In this document: in pieces, positions 6,116-13,255 of the stretch
How positions within the stretch are numbered: position 1 is the first letter of the stretch
Layout of the letters: each line of letters opens with the position of its first letter
Assembly: GCA_964479405.1 (NCBI GenBank)
Contig: CAYZMA010000011.1
Location: 1 to 25,840, forward strand
Direction of reading: 5' to 3'
DNA length: 25,840 nt
Source: JAMCZU01 sp964479405
Lineage (GTDB): Bacteria; Patescibacteriota; UBA1384; UBA12157; JAENIV01
The notes under the pieces: generated by a model
Told to the model about the DNA's origin: nothing
Databases searched by the model: none
What the model saw: the letters and a program-made list of their open reading frames with translations, nothing else
Made by a program: the position numbers and the translations under genes

Positions 6116-6132
6116 TAATATTATATTGGTAT

Positions 6133-6148
6133 TATAATTATAGGAGGA
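6133..6148 (+). promoter_or_regulatory. -10 box and Shine-Dalgarno site of the second pilin
   Basis: TATAAT (6133-6138) is followed by AGGAGGA (6142-6148), 7 nt before the ATG at 6156. A start 7 nt after this -10 would cut into the Shine-Dalgarno site. The upstream TATATT at 6122-6127 may therefore be the working box. The second pilin probably has its own promoter downstream of the inserted element. Confidence 0.45.
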
Positions 6149-6155
6149 ATTTATT

Positions 6156-6653
6156 ATGAAATTATTTGGAAAAAGGGGTTTTACTCTCATTGAGCTTCTA
6201 TTGGTAGTGGCTATTATTATGGTTTTAGCCAGTTTAGTAATTGTTAGTGTTAGTAAAGCTAGAACCAAAAGTCGGGATGGGAAAAGAGTCGCCGATCTTG
6301 CTACTATTCAACTTGCTTTGGAGATGTACAAGGACACATATGGTAACTATGGAATGGCATTAAACAGTTGGTTTCAGACTGATAATCTTATTATGCCTAA
6401 CTTCTCAAGTTACCTTTCTCCGATACCTAAAGATCCAATTAATACAGGCGACTATAAATATAAAGCTATTGGCAACAATAGTGGCACACCCGCTACAGGA
6501 TATTGGCTCGGTGCTTTATTTGAAAATAAAGAAAATATTCCAGATGGATTTGAACTAGGTGGTGCTAAGAGTGTTGCTAAATGCTATCAAATTTGGGGTG
6601 GCGTAGCGACAGCAGGTAAAAGTAGTACCGATGCTCCTCCTTATTGCTATTAG
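6156..6653 (+). CDS. Type IV pilin (major pilin / GspG-like)
   Basis: A 165-aa prepilin: leader MKLFGKRG, then FTLIELLLVVAIIMVLASLVIVSVSKAR with Glu5. After the helix it has DGKRVADLATIQLALEMYKDTYGNY, then PIPKDPINTGDYKYKAIGN, the Pro-Asp-Pro and Tyr-rich loop typical of major pilins and GspG-type pseudopilins. Two cysteines near the C-terminus (about C147 and C164) could close a D-region disulfide loop. A strong AGGAGGA site fixes the start. Its size and motifs make it a good candidate for the main structural subunit, with the 1209-1919 protein as an alternative. It is the last pilus gene before rnhA. Confidence 0.88.
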   Translation: MKLFGKRGFTLIELLLVVAIIMVLASLVIVSVSKARTKSRDGKRVADLATIQLALEMYKDTYGNYGMALNSWFQTDNLIMPNFSSYLSPIPKDPINTGDYKYKAIGNNSGTPATGYWLGALFENKENIPDGFELGGAKSVAKCYQIWGGVATAGKSSTDAPPYCY

Positions 6654-6655
6654 GT

Positions 6656-6683
6656 TTGCCAGAACTGATATTTTTGATATAAT
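6656..6683 (+). promoter_or_regulatory. Leaderless-type promoter of rnhA-ileS-rodA
   Basis: TTGCCA (6656-6661), a 16-bp spacer, and TATAAT (6678-6683), ending exactly 6 nt before the rnhA ATG at 6690. No Shine-Dalgarno site lies between. Confidence 0.7.
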
Positions 6684-6689
6684 AACCTC

Positions 6690-7208
6690 ATGAAAATAAA
6701 AATATTCTCTGATGGCGGAGCACGGGGAAATCCAGGACCTGCGGGAATTGGATGTGTAATTCAAAAATCAAAATGCAAAAATATTGAATTATCCAGATAC
6801 ATTGGTACAGCCACCAACAACCAAGCCGAATACCAAGCTGTTATTGAAGCATTAAAATGGCTAAAAGAAAATGTCATAGCTTGTCATTCTGAACGAAGTG
6901 AAGAATCTCTGGCGAATGCCAGTACATCTAAAACAAGTTCAGAGATCCTTCGCCTGACGGCTCAGGATGACACTAACGATAATTTGGAAATTGAATTTTA
7001 CCTTGACTCGCAATTAGTTGTTGAGCAATTAAATCAAAGATATAAACTCAAAAACGAGGGTTTAAAACCTCTTTTTTGGCAAATCCGCGATTTAGTTTTA
7101 CAATTAGGTGGTAAAGTAACTTTCGCCCACATTCCCCGCGAGCAAAATAAAGAAGCCGATCGCTTGGTAAATATAGCGATAGATAAAAAAGAACTAACCA
7201 AAAAATAG
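6690..7208 (+). CDS. rnhA: Ribonuclease HI with a repeat-derived insertion
   Basis: A 172-aa RNase HI that degrades RNA in RNA-DNA hybrids. All four catalytic acids are visible: D8 (FSDGGARGNPG), E47 (NNQAEYQAVIEAL), D106 (FYLDSQLVVEQL) and D157 (NKEADRLV). The substrate-binding pattern YKLKNEGLKPLFW is intact, so the enzyme should be active. It is about 30 residues longer than similar bacterial enzymes because of an in-frame insert at about 65-96 (CHSERSEESL...LTAQDDT), encoded by a palindromic repeat at 6882-6972. The insert sits between the helix carrying E47 and the strand carrying D106, away from the catalytic residues. The promoter is leaderless-type. ileS follows after 41 bp. Confidence 0.93.
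   Translation: MKIKIFSDGGARGNPGPAGIGCVIQKSKCKNIELSRYIGTATNNQAEYQAVIEALKWLKENVIACHSERSEESLANASTSKTSSEILRLTAQDDTNDNLEIEFYLDSQLVVEQLNQRYKLKNEGLKPLFWQIRDLVLQLGGKVTFAHIPREQNKEADRLVNIAIDKKELTKK
6882..6972. repeat. Palindromic repeat inserted within rnhA
   Basis: The ends TGTCATTCT and AGGATGACA (6882-6890, 6964-6972) are complementary with one G-T pair. GAAGAATCTCT (6900-6910) and AGAGATCCTTC (6941-6951) pair likewise, and TGGC-GAAT-GCCA (6910-6921) forms an inner hairpin. The translation gives the CHSERSEES and SSEILR peptides familiar from dispersed bacterial palindromes. The unit is 91 bp, and the reading frame stays open through it. Confidence 0.88.
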
Positions 7209-7249
7209 ACGACCGCATCAATTTTGGTTAGTTGTAAAAGGTTCAAAAA

Positions 7250-10108
7250 ATGAGTTTTAAAGAAATTAAGCCCACGGAAAATTTAGTTGAAGCAGAGCAT
7301 AGAATTCTTGATTTTTGGCAAAAAAATCAGATTTTTTCTAAACTTGTTAAAAAGAACAAAGGTCAAGAAAAATGGTCATTTTTAGATGGACCAATTACCG
7401 CCAACAATCCGATGGGCGTTCATCATGCTTGGGGTAGAACTTACAAAGACATCTTTCAGCGCTACAAGGCAATGCAAGGTTTTGACCAGCGCTACCAAAA
7501 TGGTTTTGACTGCCAAGGCTTATGGGTTGAAGTTGAAGTTGAAAAAGATCTGGGTTTTAAGACTAAAAAAGATATTGAAAGTTACGGCATTGAAAAATTT
7601 GTTAATCTTTGTAAAGAAAGGGTTTTAAAATATTCTAAAATTCAAACCGACCAATCAATCAGACTGGGTCAATGGATGGATTGGGATAATTCTTATTACA
7701 CAATGTCGGAAGAAAATAACTACGCTATTTGGCACTTTTTAAAGGTTTGTTTTGAAAAGGGTTATCTTTATAAGGGAAAAGACAGCGTCCCGTGGTGTCC
7801 TCGTTGTGGCACGGCCATTTCCCAGCATGAAATTTTAACTGAAGAATACAAGCAAATTACTCATCAAGCGGTTTATTTTAAATTGCCAATTATTTCCGAA
7901 AAATTTGAGAATACTTATTTTCTTGTTTGGACCACCACACCTTGGACTCTGCTGGCCAATGTCGCCTTAGCTGTTAATCCGGAATTTGTCTATGGTCTTT
8001 ACGAGAAAGAAAATGAAAAATTAATTCTGCTTAAAACTTTAGCCGAAAAAATCCTGGGCAGTGAGTATCAATTAAAAAAAGAATACCATGGTCAAGAGCT
8101 TTTAGGTCTAAAGTATAATGGTCCTTTTGATAGCCTAGAGCGAGTTAAAAAAGCCTTGGAAGAAAGTCGCAATAATTTTCATATTGTAATTGAAGCCAAA
8201 GATTTAGTTACTGCCGACGAAGGTACGGGTATTGTTCATATTGCCCCCGGCGCTGGCGCGGAAGATTTTAAATTAGGCAAAGCAAATAATTTGCCAGTAA
8301 TAAGTGTTATTGACAGCGATGCTTCTTATTTGGATGATTTAGGTGATTTTTCCGGAAAAAATGCTAAAGAAAATCCGGAAATAATTTTAAATTATTTAGA
8401 AAATTTTGAAGACGGAAAATATCTTTATAAAATAGAAGATTATTCTCATCGTTATCCAACCTGCTGGCGTTGCAAGGAAGAATTGGTTTGGCGGGTGGTG
8501 GATGAATGGTATATTTCCATGGACAAACTTCGCGAACCGATGATTGAAGTAACTCGTAAAATTAATTGGTTACCGTCTTTTGGTCTAGACCGCGAGCTTG
8601 ATTGGCTCAATAATATGCAAGATTGGTTAATCTCTAAGAAAAGATATTGGGGACTAGCTTTGCCGATTTATGAATGTTCTTGCGGTCATTTTGAAGTCAT
8701 TGGTTCTAAAGAAGAATTAAAAGAGAAAGCCGTTGAAGGTTGGGAAGATTTTGAAGGCAAAAGTCCACATCGGCCGTGGATTGATAAAGTAAAAATTAAA
8801 TGTTCAAAATGCGGGAAAATTATTTCTCGTATTTTGGATGTCGGTAATCCTTGGTTAGATGCTGGCATTGTGCCATTTTCCACTTTGAAATATTTTGAAG
8901 ATAAAAATTATTGGCAAAATTGGTATCCGGTCGAATTTATTTGCGAATCTTTTCCGGGACAATTTAAGAATTGGTTTTATTCATTAATTGCCATGGCGAC
9001 AGTTTTAGAAAATGCTCAACCGTTTAAAAATGTTTTAGGCTACGCATCGGTTAAAGATGAAAAAAGCGAAGAAATGCACAAATCAAAAGGTAACGCCATT
9101 TGGTTTTCTGACGCCGCCGAAAAAATGGGGGTGGACATTATGCGCTGGATGTTTGCCACCGCCAATCCTTATGAAAATCTAAATTTTGGTTACAAGCATG
9201 GCGAGGAAATTTACCGTCGTTTTGTCCTAATATTTAGAAATGTTTGCCAATTTTTTGTTACATACGCTAATATTGATAATTGGCAATCGACTGGCGAAGT
9301 TTCTAAAAATGTTTTGGATCGTTGGATTATAGCCAGATTAAATCAAGTGGTAATTGAAGTCACAAAAAATTTAGATAAATACCAGCCACAACAAGCCACT
9401 AGAAGTTTGGAAGGATTTATTATTAATGATTTATCAACATGGTTTTTAAGAAGAAGTCGTAGTAGAAAAGGACCGGAGTTTTATGAAACTTTGCACTTTG
9501 TTCTTTTGGAAACTTTAAAACTTTTCTCACCGTTTATGCCGTTTTTGTCTGAGGCAATTTATCAAAATCTTAAAAACCCTAACGATCCGGAATCGGTTCA
9601 TCTTTGTAGTTGGCCTAAAGCAGGGGAGATAGATGAGAAATTATTGGCCGATATGCAAGAAGTGCGCAATATTGTCGAAATTGGCCACTCTTTACGAGCG
9701 GAAAGCGGGGTCAGGCTTCGCCAGCCGTTAGCAAAAATTGAAATTCCCATCAAACTTAATGAGGATTTAAACACTATTTTAAAAGACGAACTCAATGTTT
9801 TAGAAGTTGTGGAAGGTAGTGTTGTTAAGCTTGATACTATATTGACACCGGAATTAAAAGCTCGTGGTGCGATGCGTGACTTAGTTCGTTTAATTCAAGA
9901 TTTGCGTAAAAAATCAGGGTTAGTTGCCGGTCAAAAAGTTGTTTTACTTTATAAGGCAGATGAGGAAATTGAAAAAATAATTTCAGAATTTCAAAGTGAG
10001 ATTACGAAATTAACTAGCGTTGAACTTAAAAAAACAACTGAAATAACTGGACCAGAAACTGAATTTACCCTTGAAGGCAAGAAAATTTACTTTAAATTAG
10101 AAAAATGA
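7250..10108 (+). CDS. ileS: Isoleucyl-tRNA synthetase with altered HIGH motif
   Basis: A 952-aa class I synthetase that charges tRNA-Ile in the cytoplasm. The Rossmann catalytic domain begins at about 45. By alignment of DGP...KDI, the position of HIGH is filled by GVHH (56-59). The second signature is MHKSKGN (609-615). The CP1 editing domain shows VWTTTPWTLLANVAL and GTGIVHIAPGAGAEDF, so proofreading of mischarged Val is expected. CPRC, CSCG and CSKC cysteine motifs suggest zinc sites. The C-terminal part is the helical anticodon-binding domain. The length is normal. ValRS is excluded by the overall pattern. It lies 41 bp after rnhA and overlaps rodA by ATGA. Confidence 0.95.
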   Translation: MSFKEIKPTENLVEAEHRILDFWQKNQIFSKLVKKNKGQEKWSFLDGPITANNPMGVHHAWGRTYKDIFQRYKAMQGFDQRYQNGFDCQGLWVEVEVEKDLGFKTKKDIESYGIEKFVNLCKERVLKYSKIQTDQSIRLGQWMDWDNSYYTMSEENNYAIWHFLKVCFEKGYLYKGKDSVPWCPRCGTAISQHEILTEEYKQITHQAVYFKLPIISEKFENTYFLVWTTTPWTLLANVALAVNPEFVYGLYEKENEKLILLKTLAEKILGSEYQLKKEYHGQELLGLKYNGPFDSLERVKKALEESRNNFHIVIEAKDLVTADEGTGIVHIAPGAGAEDFKLGKANNLPVISVIDSDASYLDDLGDFSGKNAKENPEIILNYLENFEDGKYLYKIEDYSHRYPTCWRCKEELVWRVVDEWYISMDKLREPMIEVTRKINWLPSFGLDRELDWLNNMQDWLISKKRYWGLALPIYECSCGHFEVIGSKEELKEKAVEGWEDFEGKSPHRPWIDKVKIKCSKCGKIISRILDVGNPWLDAGIVPFSTLKYFEDKNYWQNWYPVEFICESFPGQFKNWFYSLIAMATVLENAQPFKNVLGYASVKDEKSEEMHKSKGNAIWFSDAAEKMGVDIMRWMFATANPYENLNFGYKHGEEIYRRFVLIFRNVCQFFVTYANIDNWQSTGEVSKNVLDRWIIARLNQVVIEVTKNLDKYQPQQATRSLEGFIINDLSTWFLRRSRSRKGPEFYETLHFVLLETLKLFSPFMPFLSEAIYQNLKNPNDPESVHLCSWPKAGEIDEKLLADMQEVRNIVEIGHSLRAESGVRLRQPLAKIEIPIKLNEDLNTILKDELNVLEVVEGSVVKLDTILTPELKARGAMRDLVRLIQDLRKKSGLVAGQKVVLLYKADEEIEKIISEFQSEITKLTSVELKKTTEITGPETEFTLEGKKIYFKLEK

Positions 10109-11199
10109 GTTTTAAAAAATTTCGTTTGCCGTGGGGGATAGACTGGGCACTTTTTATTGTGCCTCTTTTGTTGTCAATTTTTGGCGTGGTAATGATTTTT
10201 TCAGTTACATATTCTGTCAAACCACTGCTGGTGATTTCACAAATAATTTATATTTTCATAGGTTTTGCAGTGGCAATATTTCTGACTTTTTTTGATTACA
10301 GAAATCTACGGAGTTTTTCTTTATTTTTATATTTAATTATTATTGTTTTGTTGATTTTAGTTTTAATTTTTGGCGACAGAACTTTTGGCGCCGCTCGTTG
10401 GATTGATCTTAAAGTTTTTCAACTGCAACCGTCGGAATTGGCAAAATTAGTCGTTGTGTTACTTTTAGCTCGTATTTTTGCCGAAAATCAAAAGAATTTT
10501 GGCCTTAAGCATCTTATTTTAGTTTTTATGCTTGTTGGTATACCAGTTTTTTTAGTTCTTCAGCAACCGGATTTTGGCACGGCGATGGTTATTTTTTTTG
10601 GGCTTCTTTGTTTATTGTTTTTTTCTAATATTAAAAAAGTTATTTTAATTAGTATTCTAGCCGGACTGATTCTTTCTCTGCCGGTTGGTTGGCATTTTCT
10701 AAAAACTTATCAAAAACAAAGAATTTATACTTTTATTAATCCTTCGCTTGATCCGTACGGCTCTGGCTACAATGTTACTCAAGCCAAGATTACGGTTGGT
10801 TCGGGCGGACTTTTGGGGCAGGGCATTGGTCAAGGAACCCAAATTCAACTAAACTTTTTGCCGGTAGCTCATTCGGATTTTATTTTTGCCACTACCGCTG
10901 AATCAGTTGGATTTATTGGCTCAACTTTTTTAATTATTTTATTATTATTCTTGGTCTATTCTGTTTTGGGGGTGGCAAGAAAAGCTAAAGATTTATTTGG
11001 CTTTTATTTTGCCATTGCATGGGGAATGATTTTACTTTTTCAGATTTTTGTTAATATTGGTATGAATTTAGGCATTATGCCGGTAACCGGTATTCCTTTA
11101 CCTTTTGTCTCTTATGGTGGTTCATCAATGCTAACAAACATGGCGGCGTTGGGTATTTTGCAAAGTATTTATCTTAGGCATAGAAAAATCACTTTTTAG
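10105..11199 (+). CDS. rodA: SEDS peptidoglycan glycosyltransferase, RodA-like
   Basis: A 364-aa polytopic membrane protein of the RodA/FtsW/SpoVE family, which polymerises lipid II into glycan strands with a partner class B penicillin-binding protein. Signatures: GDRTFGAARWIDL..QLQPSELAKL (about 92-113), QQPDFGTAM (about 152-160), GSGGLLGQGIGQGTQ..FLPVAHSDFIFA (about 232-262) and PVTGIPLPFVSYGGSS (about 326-341). These cover the conserved loops, including the catalytic Asp region. About ten hydrophobic segments are present. RodA is favoured over FtsW by overall length and the short N-terminus, but the two are hard to separate by eye. No mreB or PBP2 gene is nearby. It overlaps ileS by 4 bp. 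Confidence 0.88.
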   Translation: MSFKKFRLPWGIDWALFIVPLLLSIFGVVMIFSVTYSVKPLLVISQIIYIFIGFAVAIFLTFFDYRNLRSFSLFLYLIIIVLLILVLIFGDRTFGAARWIDLKVFQLQPSELAKLVVVLLLARIFAENQKNFGLKHLILVFMLVGIPVFLVLQQPDFGTAMVIFFGLLCLLFFSNIKKVILISILAGLILSLPVGWHFLKTYQKQRIYTFINPSLDPYGSGYNVTQAKITVGSGGLLGQGIGQGTQIQLNFLPVAHSDFIFATTAESVGFIGSTFLIILLLFLVYSVLGVARKAKDLFGFYFAIAWGMILLFQIFVNIGMNLGIMPVTGIPLPFVSYGGSSMLTNMAALGILQSIYLRHRKITF

Positions 11200-11205
11200 T
11201 TTTTG

Positions 11206-11234
11206 TTGACAAAATAGAAAATAATATATATAAT
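11206..11234 (+). promoter_or_regulatory. Consensus promoter of rplU-secE-nusG-rplK
   Basis: TTGACA (11206-11211), a 17-bp spacer, and TATAAT (11229-11234) give a perfect vegetative-type promoter. The expected start near 11241 gives a leader of about 41 nt with a G-rich run, and AGAGGG (11271-11276) as the Shine-Dalgarno site. Confidence 0.9.
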
Positions 11235-11281
11235 AAGACTGTATTTATTCAGTGGGGGGATTTTTAAGATAGAGGGCAATT

Positions 11282-11551
11282 ATGGAAGAAGCAGAGAAAT
11301 TTGCGGTAATTAAGACAGGTGGCAAACAATACAAAGTGAAAGCTGGTGATATTTTGAAAGTTGAAAAACTCTCTAAAGAAAACCTTGAGTTTAAAGATAT
11401 TTTATTTGGTAAAACTGTAACCGCCAGTCTTGTTACGGAAGGCAGACTTCCTAAAGTAAGAGTTTTAAAATTTCATCCCAAAAAAAGATATAAAAGAGTT
11501 TTGGGTCACCGGCAGAATTTTACCCAAATTAAAATTGAAAAGATAGTTTAA
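11282..11551 (+). CDS. rplU: 50S ribosomal protein L21 (bL21), internally shortened
   Basis: An 89-aa protein of the large ribosomal subunit. The N-terminal FAVIKTGGKQYKVKAGD and C-terminal KKRYKRVLGHRQNFTQIKI blocks are diagnostic. It is shorter than the usual bL21 of about 100-105 aa because the mid-protein loop of about 15 residues (between the EVL-like strand and the basic tail) is missing: KDILFGKTVTASLV runs straight on. Reduced ribosomal proteins are expected in CPR bacteria. Its usual partner rpmA (L27) is not next to it. Instead it heads a secE-nusG-rplK operon, directly abutting secE (stop at 11551, next ATG at 11552). Confidence 0.93.
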   Translation: MEEAEKFAVIKTGGKQYKVKAGDILKVEKLSKENLEFKDILFGKTVTASLVTEGRLPKVRVLKFHPKKRYKRVLGHRQNFTQIKIEKIV

Positions 11552-11740
11552 ATGTTTAGTAAAATTACAAATTATTTTATAAGTTCTTATGCTGAATTAA
11601 AAAAAGTTATTTGGCCAAATCGCCAAGAAATTATAAGCCACACCACGATTGTAATTTTTTCAATATTAATTTCTATGGGAGTAATTGCCGCTTTGGATTT
11701 TGGTCTGTTTAGTCTTTTAGAAATATTAATTTACAAATAG
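11552..11740 (+). CDS. secE: Preprotein translocase subunit SecE
   Basis: A 62-aa single-spanning membrane protein and essential subunit of the SecYEG channel. The amphipathic start SYAELKKVIWPNRQEIISHT is the conserved SecE signature, followed by one hydrophobic segment (about 33-58). The size is typical of minimal bacterial SecE. It starts immediately after the rplU stop and is followed 12 bp later by nusG, the almost universal secE-nusG pairing, so no separate promoter is needed. Confidence 0.93.
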   Translation: MFSKITNYFISSYAELKKVIWPNRQEIISHTTIVIFSILISMGVIAALDFGLFSLLEILIYK

Positions 11741-11752
11741 ACAAGAGGAATA

Positions 11753-12358
11753 ATGTCACAAGAGACAAGTGAAGAAAAAGAAATAAAAGAAGAAGAGCAA
11801 GCTCACGAAATGCTCAAAACTCAAAAGCAAACGGGGGACAGAGGTTGGTATGTAATTCATACTTATTCTGGCTATGAAGAGCAGGTGGCCGAAAATTTAA
11901 AACAGAGAGTTGAATCGTTGGGTATGGAAGACAAAATATTTCAAGTTCTTGTGCCTAAAGAAAAACAAATTGAAATTAAAAATGGTCATCGTCACACCAT
12001 TGAGAAAAAAATATTTCCGGGTTATGTTATGGTAGAAATGATTGTTACCGATGACTCGTGGTATATTGTCCGTAATACGCCAAGCGTAACTGGTTTTATT
12101 GGAATGAAAGTTAGACCAACACCAATGTCTCAAGCAGAAATTGAGCGTATTCAAAAAAGAATGGGTCTTGAAGAACCTAAATATAAAATTGAATTTAATT
12201 CTGGCGATTTAGTTCGGATTAATGATGGTCCTTTAAAAGGGTTTGAGGGTAAAGTAACTGATATTGATGAGGACAGAGGCAAAGTAAAAGTTTCGGTTTC
12301 AATGTTCGGTCGAGAAACGCCGGTTTCATTAGACTTTCTACAGGTAAAAAAGGTGTAA
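11753..12358 (+). CDS. nusG: Transcription antitermination factor NusG
   Basis: A 201-aa protein that binds the RNA polymerase clamp and couples transcription to translation and Rho. A charged tail of about 26 residues precedes the NGN domain, which starts at GWYVIHTYSGYEEQVAENL (about 30-48) and includes KKIFPGYVMVEM and NTPSVTGFIG. The C-terminal KOW domain is clear (SGDLVRINDGPLKGFEGKVTDID, about 152-174). The order secE-nusG-rplK is the canonical arrangement. It is separated by 2 nt from rplK. Confidence 0.96.
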   Translation: MSQETSEEKEIKEEEQAHEMLKTQKQTGDRGWYVIHTYSGYEEQVAENLKQRVESLGMEDKIFQVLVPKEKQIEIKNGHRHTIEKKIFPGYVMVEMIVTDDSWYIVRNTPSVTGFIGMKVRPTPMSQAEIERIQKRMGLEEPKYKIEFNSGDLVRINDGPLKGFEGKVTDIDEDRGKVKVSVSMFGRETPVSLDFLQVKKV

Positions 12359-12360
12359 GA

Positions 12361-12786
12361 ATGGCAAAAAGAGTTAAAACAATAATTAAATTACAAGCGC
12401 CGGCAGGCAAAGCAACACCGGCTCAACCAATTGGTCCAGCTTTGGGTCAACATGGTTTGAATATTATGGAATTTGTTAATCAATTTAATGCCCAGACACA
12501 GCAAATGGGCGATACAATTGTGCCGGTAGAAATACGAGTTTTTGAAGATAGAACTTTTGACTTTATTTTAAAATCGCCGCCGGCGCCAGTTTTACTTAAA
12601 AAAGCCGCCAAAATTGAAAAAGGTTCTGGTGTGCCAAACCGCGAAAAAGTCGGCAAAGTCACCGAGTCTCAAATTGAAGAAATTGCTAAAATAAAACTAC
12701 CTGACCTCAATTGTGATTCTATGGAATCAGCCAAAAAAATTATCCGTGGTACGGCCAAAAGTATGGGAATAGAAGTTACAAAGTAA
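12361..12786 (+). CDS. rplK: 50S ribosomal protein L11 (uL11)
   Basis: A 141-aa protein of the GTPase-associated centre, binding 23S rRNA near the stalk base. The N-terminal domain has LQAPAGKATPAQPIGPALGQHGLNIMEFVNQFN, and the C-terminal RNA-binding domain GSGVPNREKVGKVT...GTAKSMGIEV. The length is exactly that of typical bacterial L11. It closes the rplU-secE-nusG-rplK operon. The usual next gene, rplA, is not here but 12 kb away at 24954, so the classical rplKA operon is split. A strong bidirectional hairpin terminator follows 20 bp after the stop. Confidence 0.97.
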   Translation: MAKRVKTIIKLQAPAGKATPAQPIGPALGQHGLNIMEFVNQFNAQTQQMGDTIVPVEIRVFEDRTFDFILKSPPAPVLLKKAAKIEKGSGVPNREKVGKVTESQIEEIAKIKLPDLNCDSMESAKKIIRGTAKSMGIEVTK

Positions 12787-12805
12787 CTAAATATCTAATC
12801 TAATT

Positions 12806-13031
12806 AAAAGAAGGACCCGAGCTTGCGCCCAGGTCCTTCTTTATTTATCCTCTCCTTTACAGTTCCAACCGATCTCCGACAAAAGTCGGAAAACATCTTG
12901 CCAGCCTAATATAAATTTTAATGTACGAGGCTGGGGTTGGGTGTAATAGGAAAGAGGTTGACTAAAATTAGAGTACATTTTTAATCAACCTTGAACCTGT
13001 TACAACCATTAATATTTCTCATTTTTAAGAC
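12806..13031 (-). ncRNA. Candidate structured non-coding RNA, about 225 nt
   Basis: On the minus strand a perfect consensus promoter (13066-13038) is followed by about 225 nt with no plausible reading frame and dense pairing. Helices in plus coordinates: 12985-12990/12956-12961 (GGTTGA/TCAACC) extended by TAAAA/TTTTA; a composite helix 12953-12957/12849-12853, 12948-12950/12854-12856 and 12943-12946/12857-12860; 12935-12940/12865-12870 (CCAACC/GGTTGG); and two inner hairpins 12928-12934/12901-12907 and 12885-12890/12875-12880. The 12807-12842 hairpin then ends it. I looked for tmRNA, RNase P and SRP landmarks and found none. 6S RNA cannot be excluded. Confidence 0.65.
12807..12842. terminator. 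Bidirectional terminator after rplK and the minus-strand RNA
   Basis: AAAGAAGGACC (12807-12817) pairs perfectly with GGTCCTTCTTT (12832-12842) around a 14-nt loop. The plus strand continues in T-rich sequence (TTTATTTAT). The minus strand has a run of four T followed by AATTA. It can end the ribosomal operon from the left and the minus-strand RNA from the right. Confidence 0.85.
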
Positions 13032-13037
13032 TTCTTT

Positions 13038-13066
13038 ATTATAGCACAATCTATCCCAAATGTCAA
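13038..13066 (-). promoter_or_regulatory. Perfect consensus promoter on the minus strand
   Basis: Read on the minus strand: TTGACA (13066-13061), 17-bp spacer, TATAAT (13043-13038). No protein gene lies downstream on that strand before the terminator at 12842-12807, which makes this the promoter of the structured RNA. The expected start is near 13031. Confidence 0.88.
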
Positions 13067-13081
13067 GGGTTCTTTACATTT

Positions 13082-13116
13082 CTAAACCTATTGTCCACCT
13101 ACGAGGTGGACAACGG
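13082..13116. repeat. REP-like palindrome, copy 1
   Basis: TTGTCCACCT-ACG-AGGTGGACAA is a 10-bp perfect stem with a 3-nt ACG loop, preceded by CTAAACCTA. Bases 13082-13112 are identical over 31 bp to 14517-14547. The core CACCT-ACG-AGGTG is shared with the two copies around the RAYT gene. Confidence 0.88.
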
Positions 13117-13128
13117 TAGAATCAGAAT

Positions 13129-13162
13129 AAAAATAAATAAAAACCCGCTTTTTAGGGCGGGT
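13129..13162 (-). terminator. Terminator of the triple-repeat gene
   Basis: Read on the minus strand, ACCCGC (13162-13157) pairs with GCGGGT (13148-13143), followed by a T-rich tract (TTTTTATTTATTTTT). It lies about 94 bp beyond the stop of the minus-strand gene. Confidence 0.8.
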
Positions 13163-13255
13163 GATAACATTTTGACGAGCATTGAATTCGGGAAGTCAAG
13201 AAATTAGCTTTTAAAAAGAAAACCTTGTAAGGAAAGACTATAGAGGTTATATAAG

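Noticed and set aside
12806..13031. T-box or other known riboswitch after rplK
   Set aside because: No T-box consensus (AGGGTGG-type) is seen, and no amino-acid gene lies downstream on either strand. The consensus promoter points to a stand-alone RNA.
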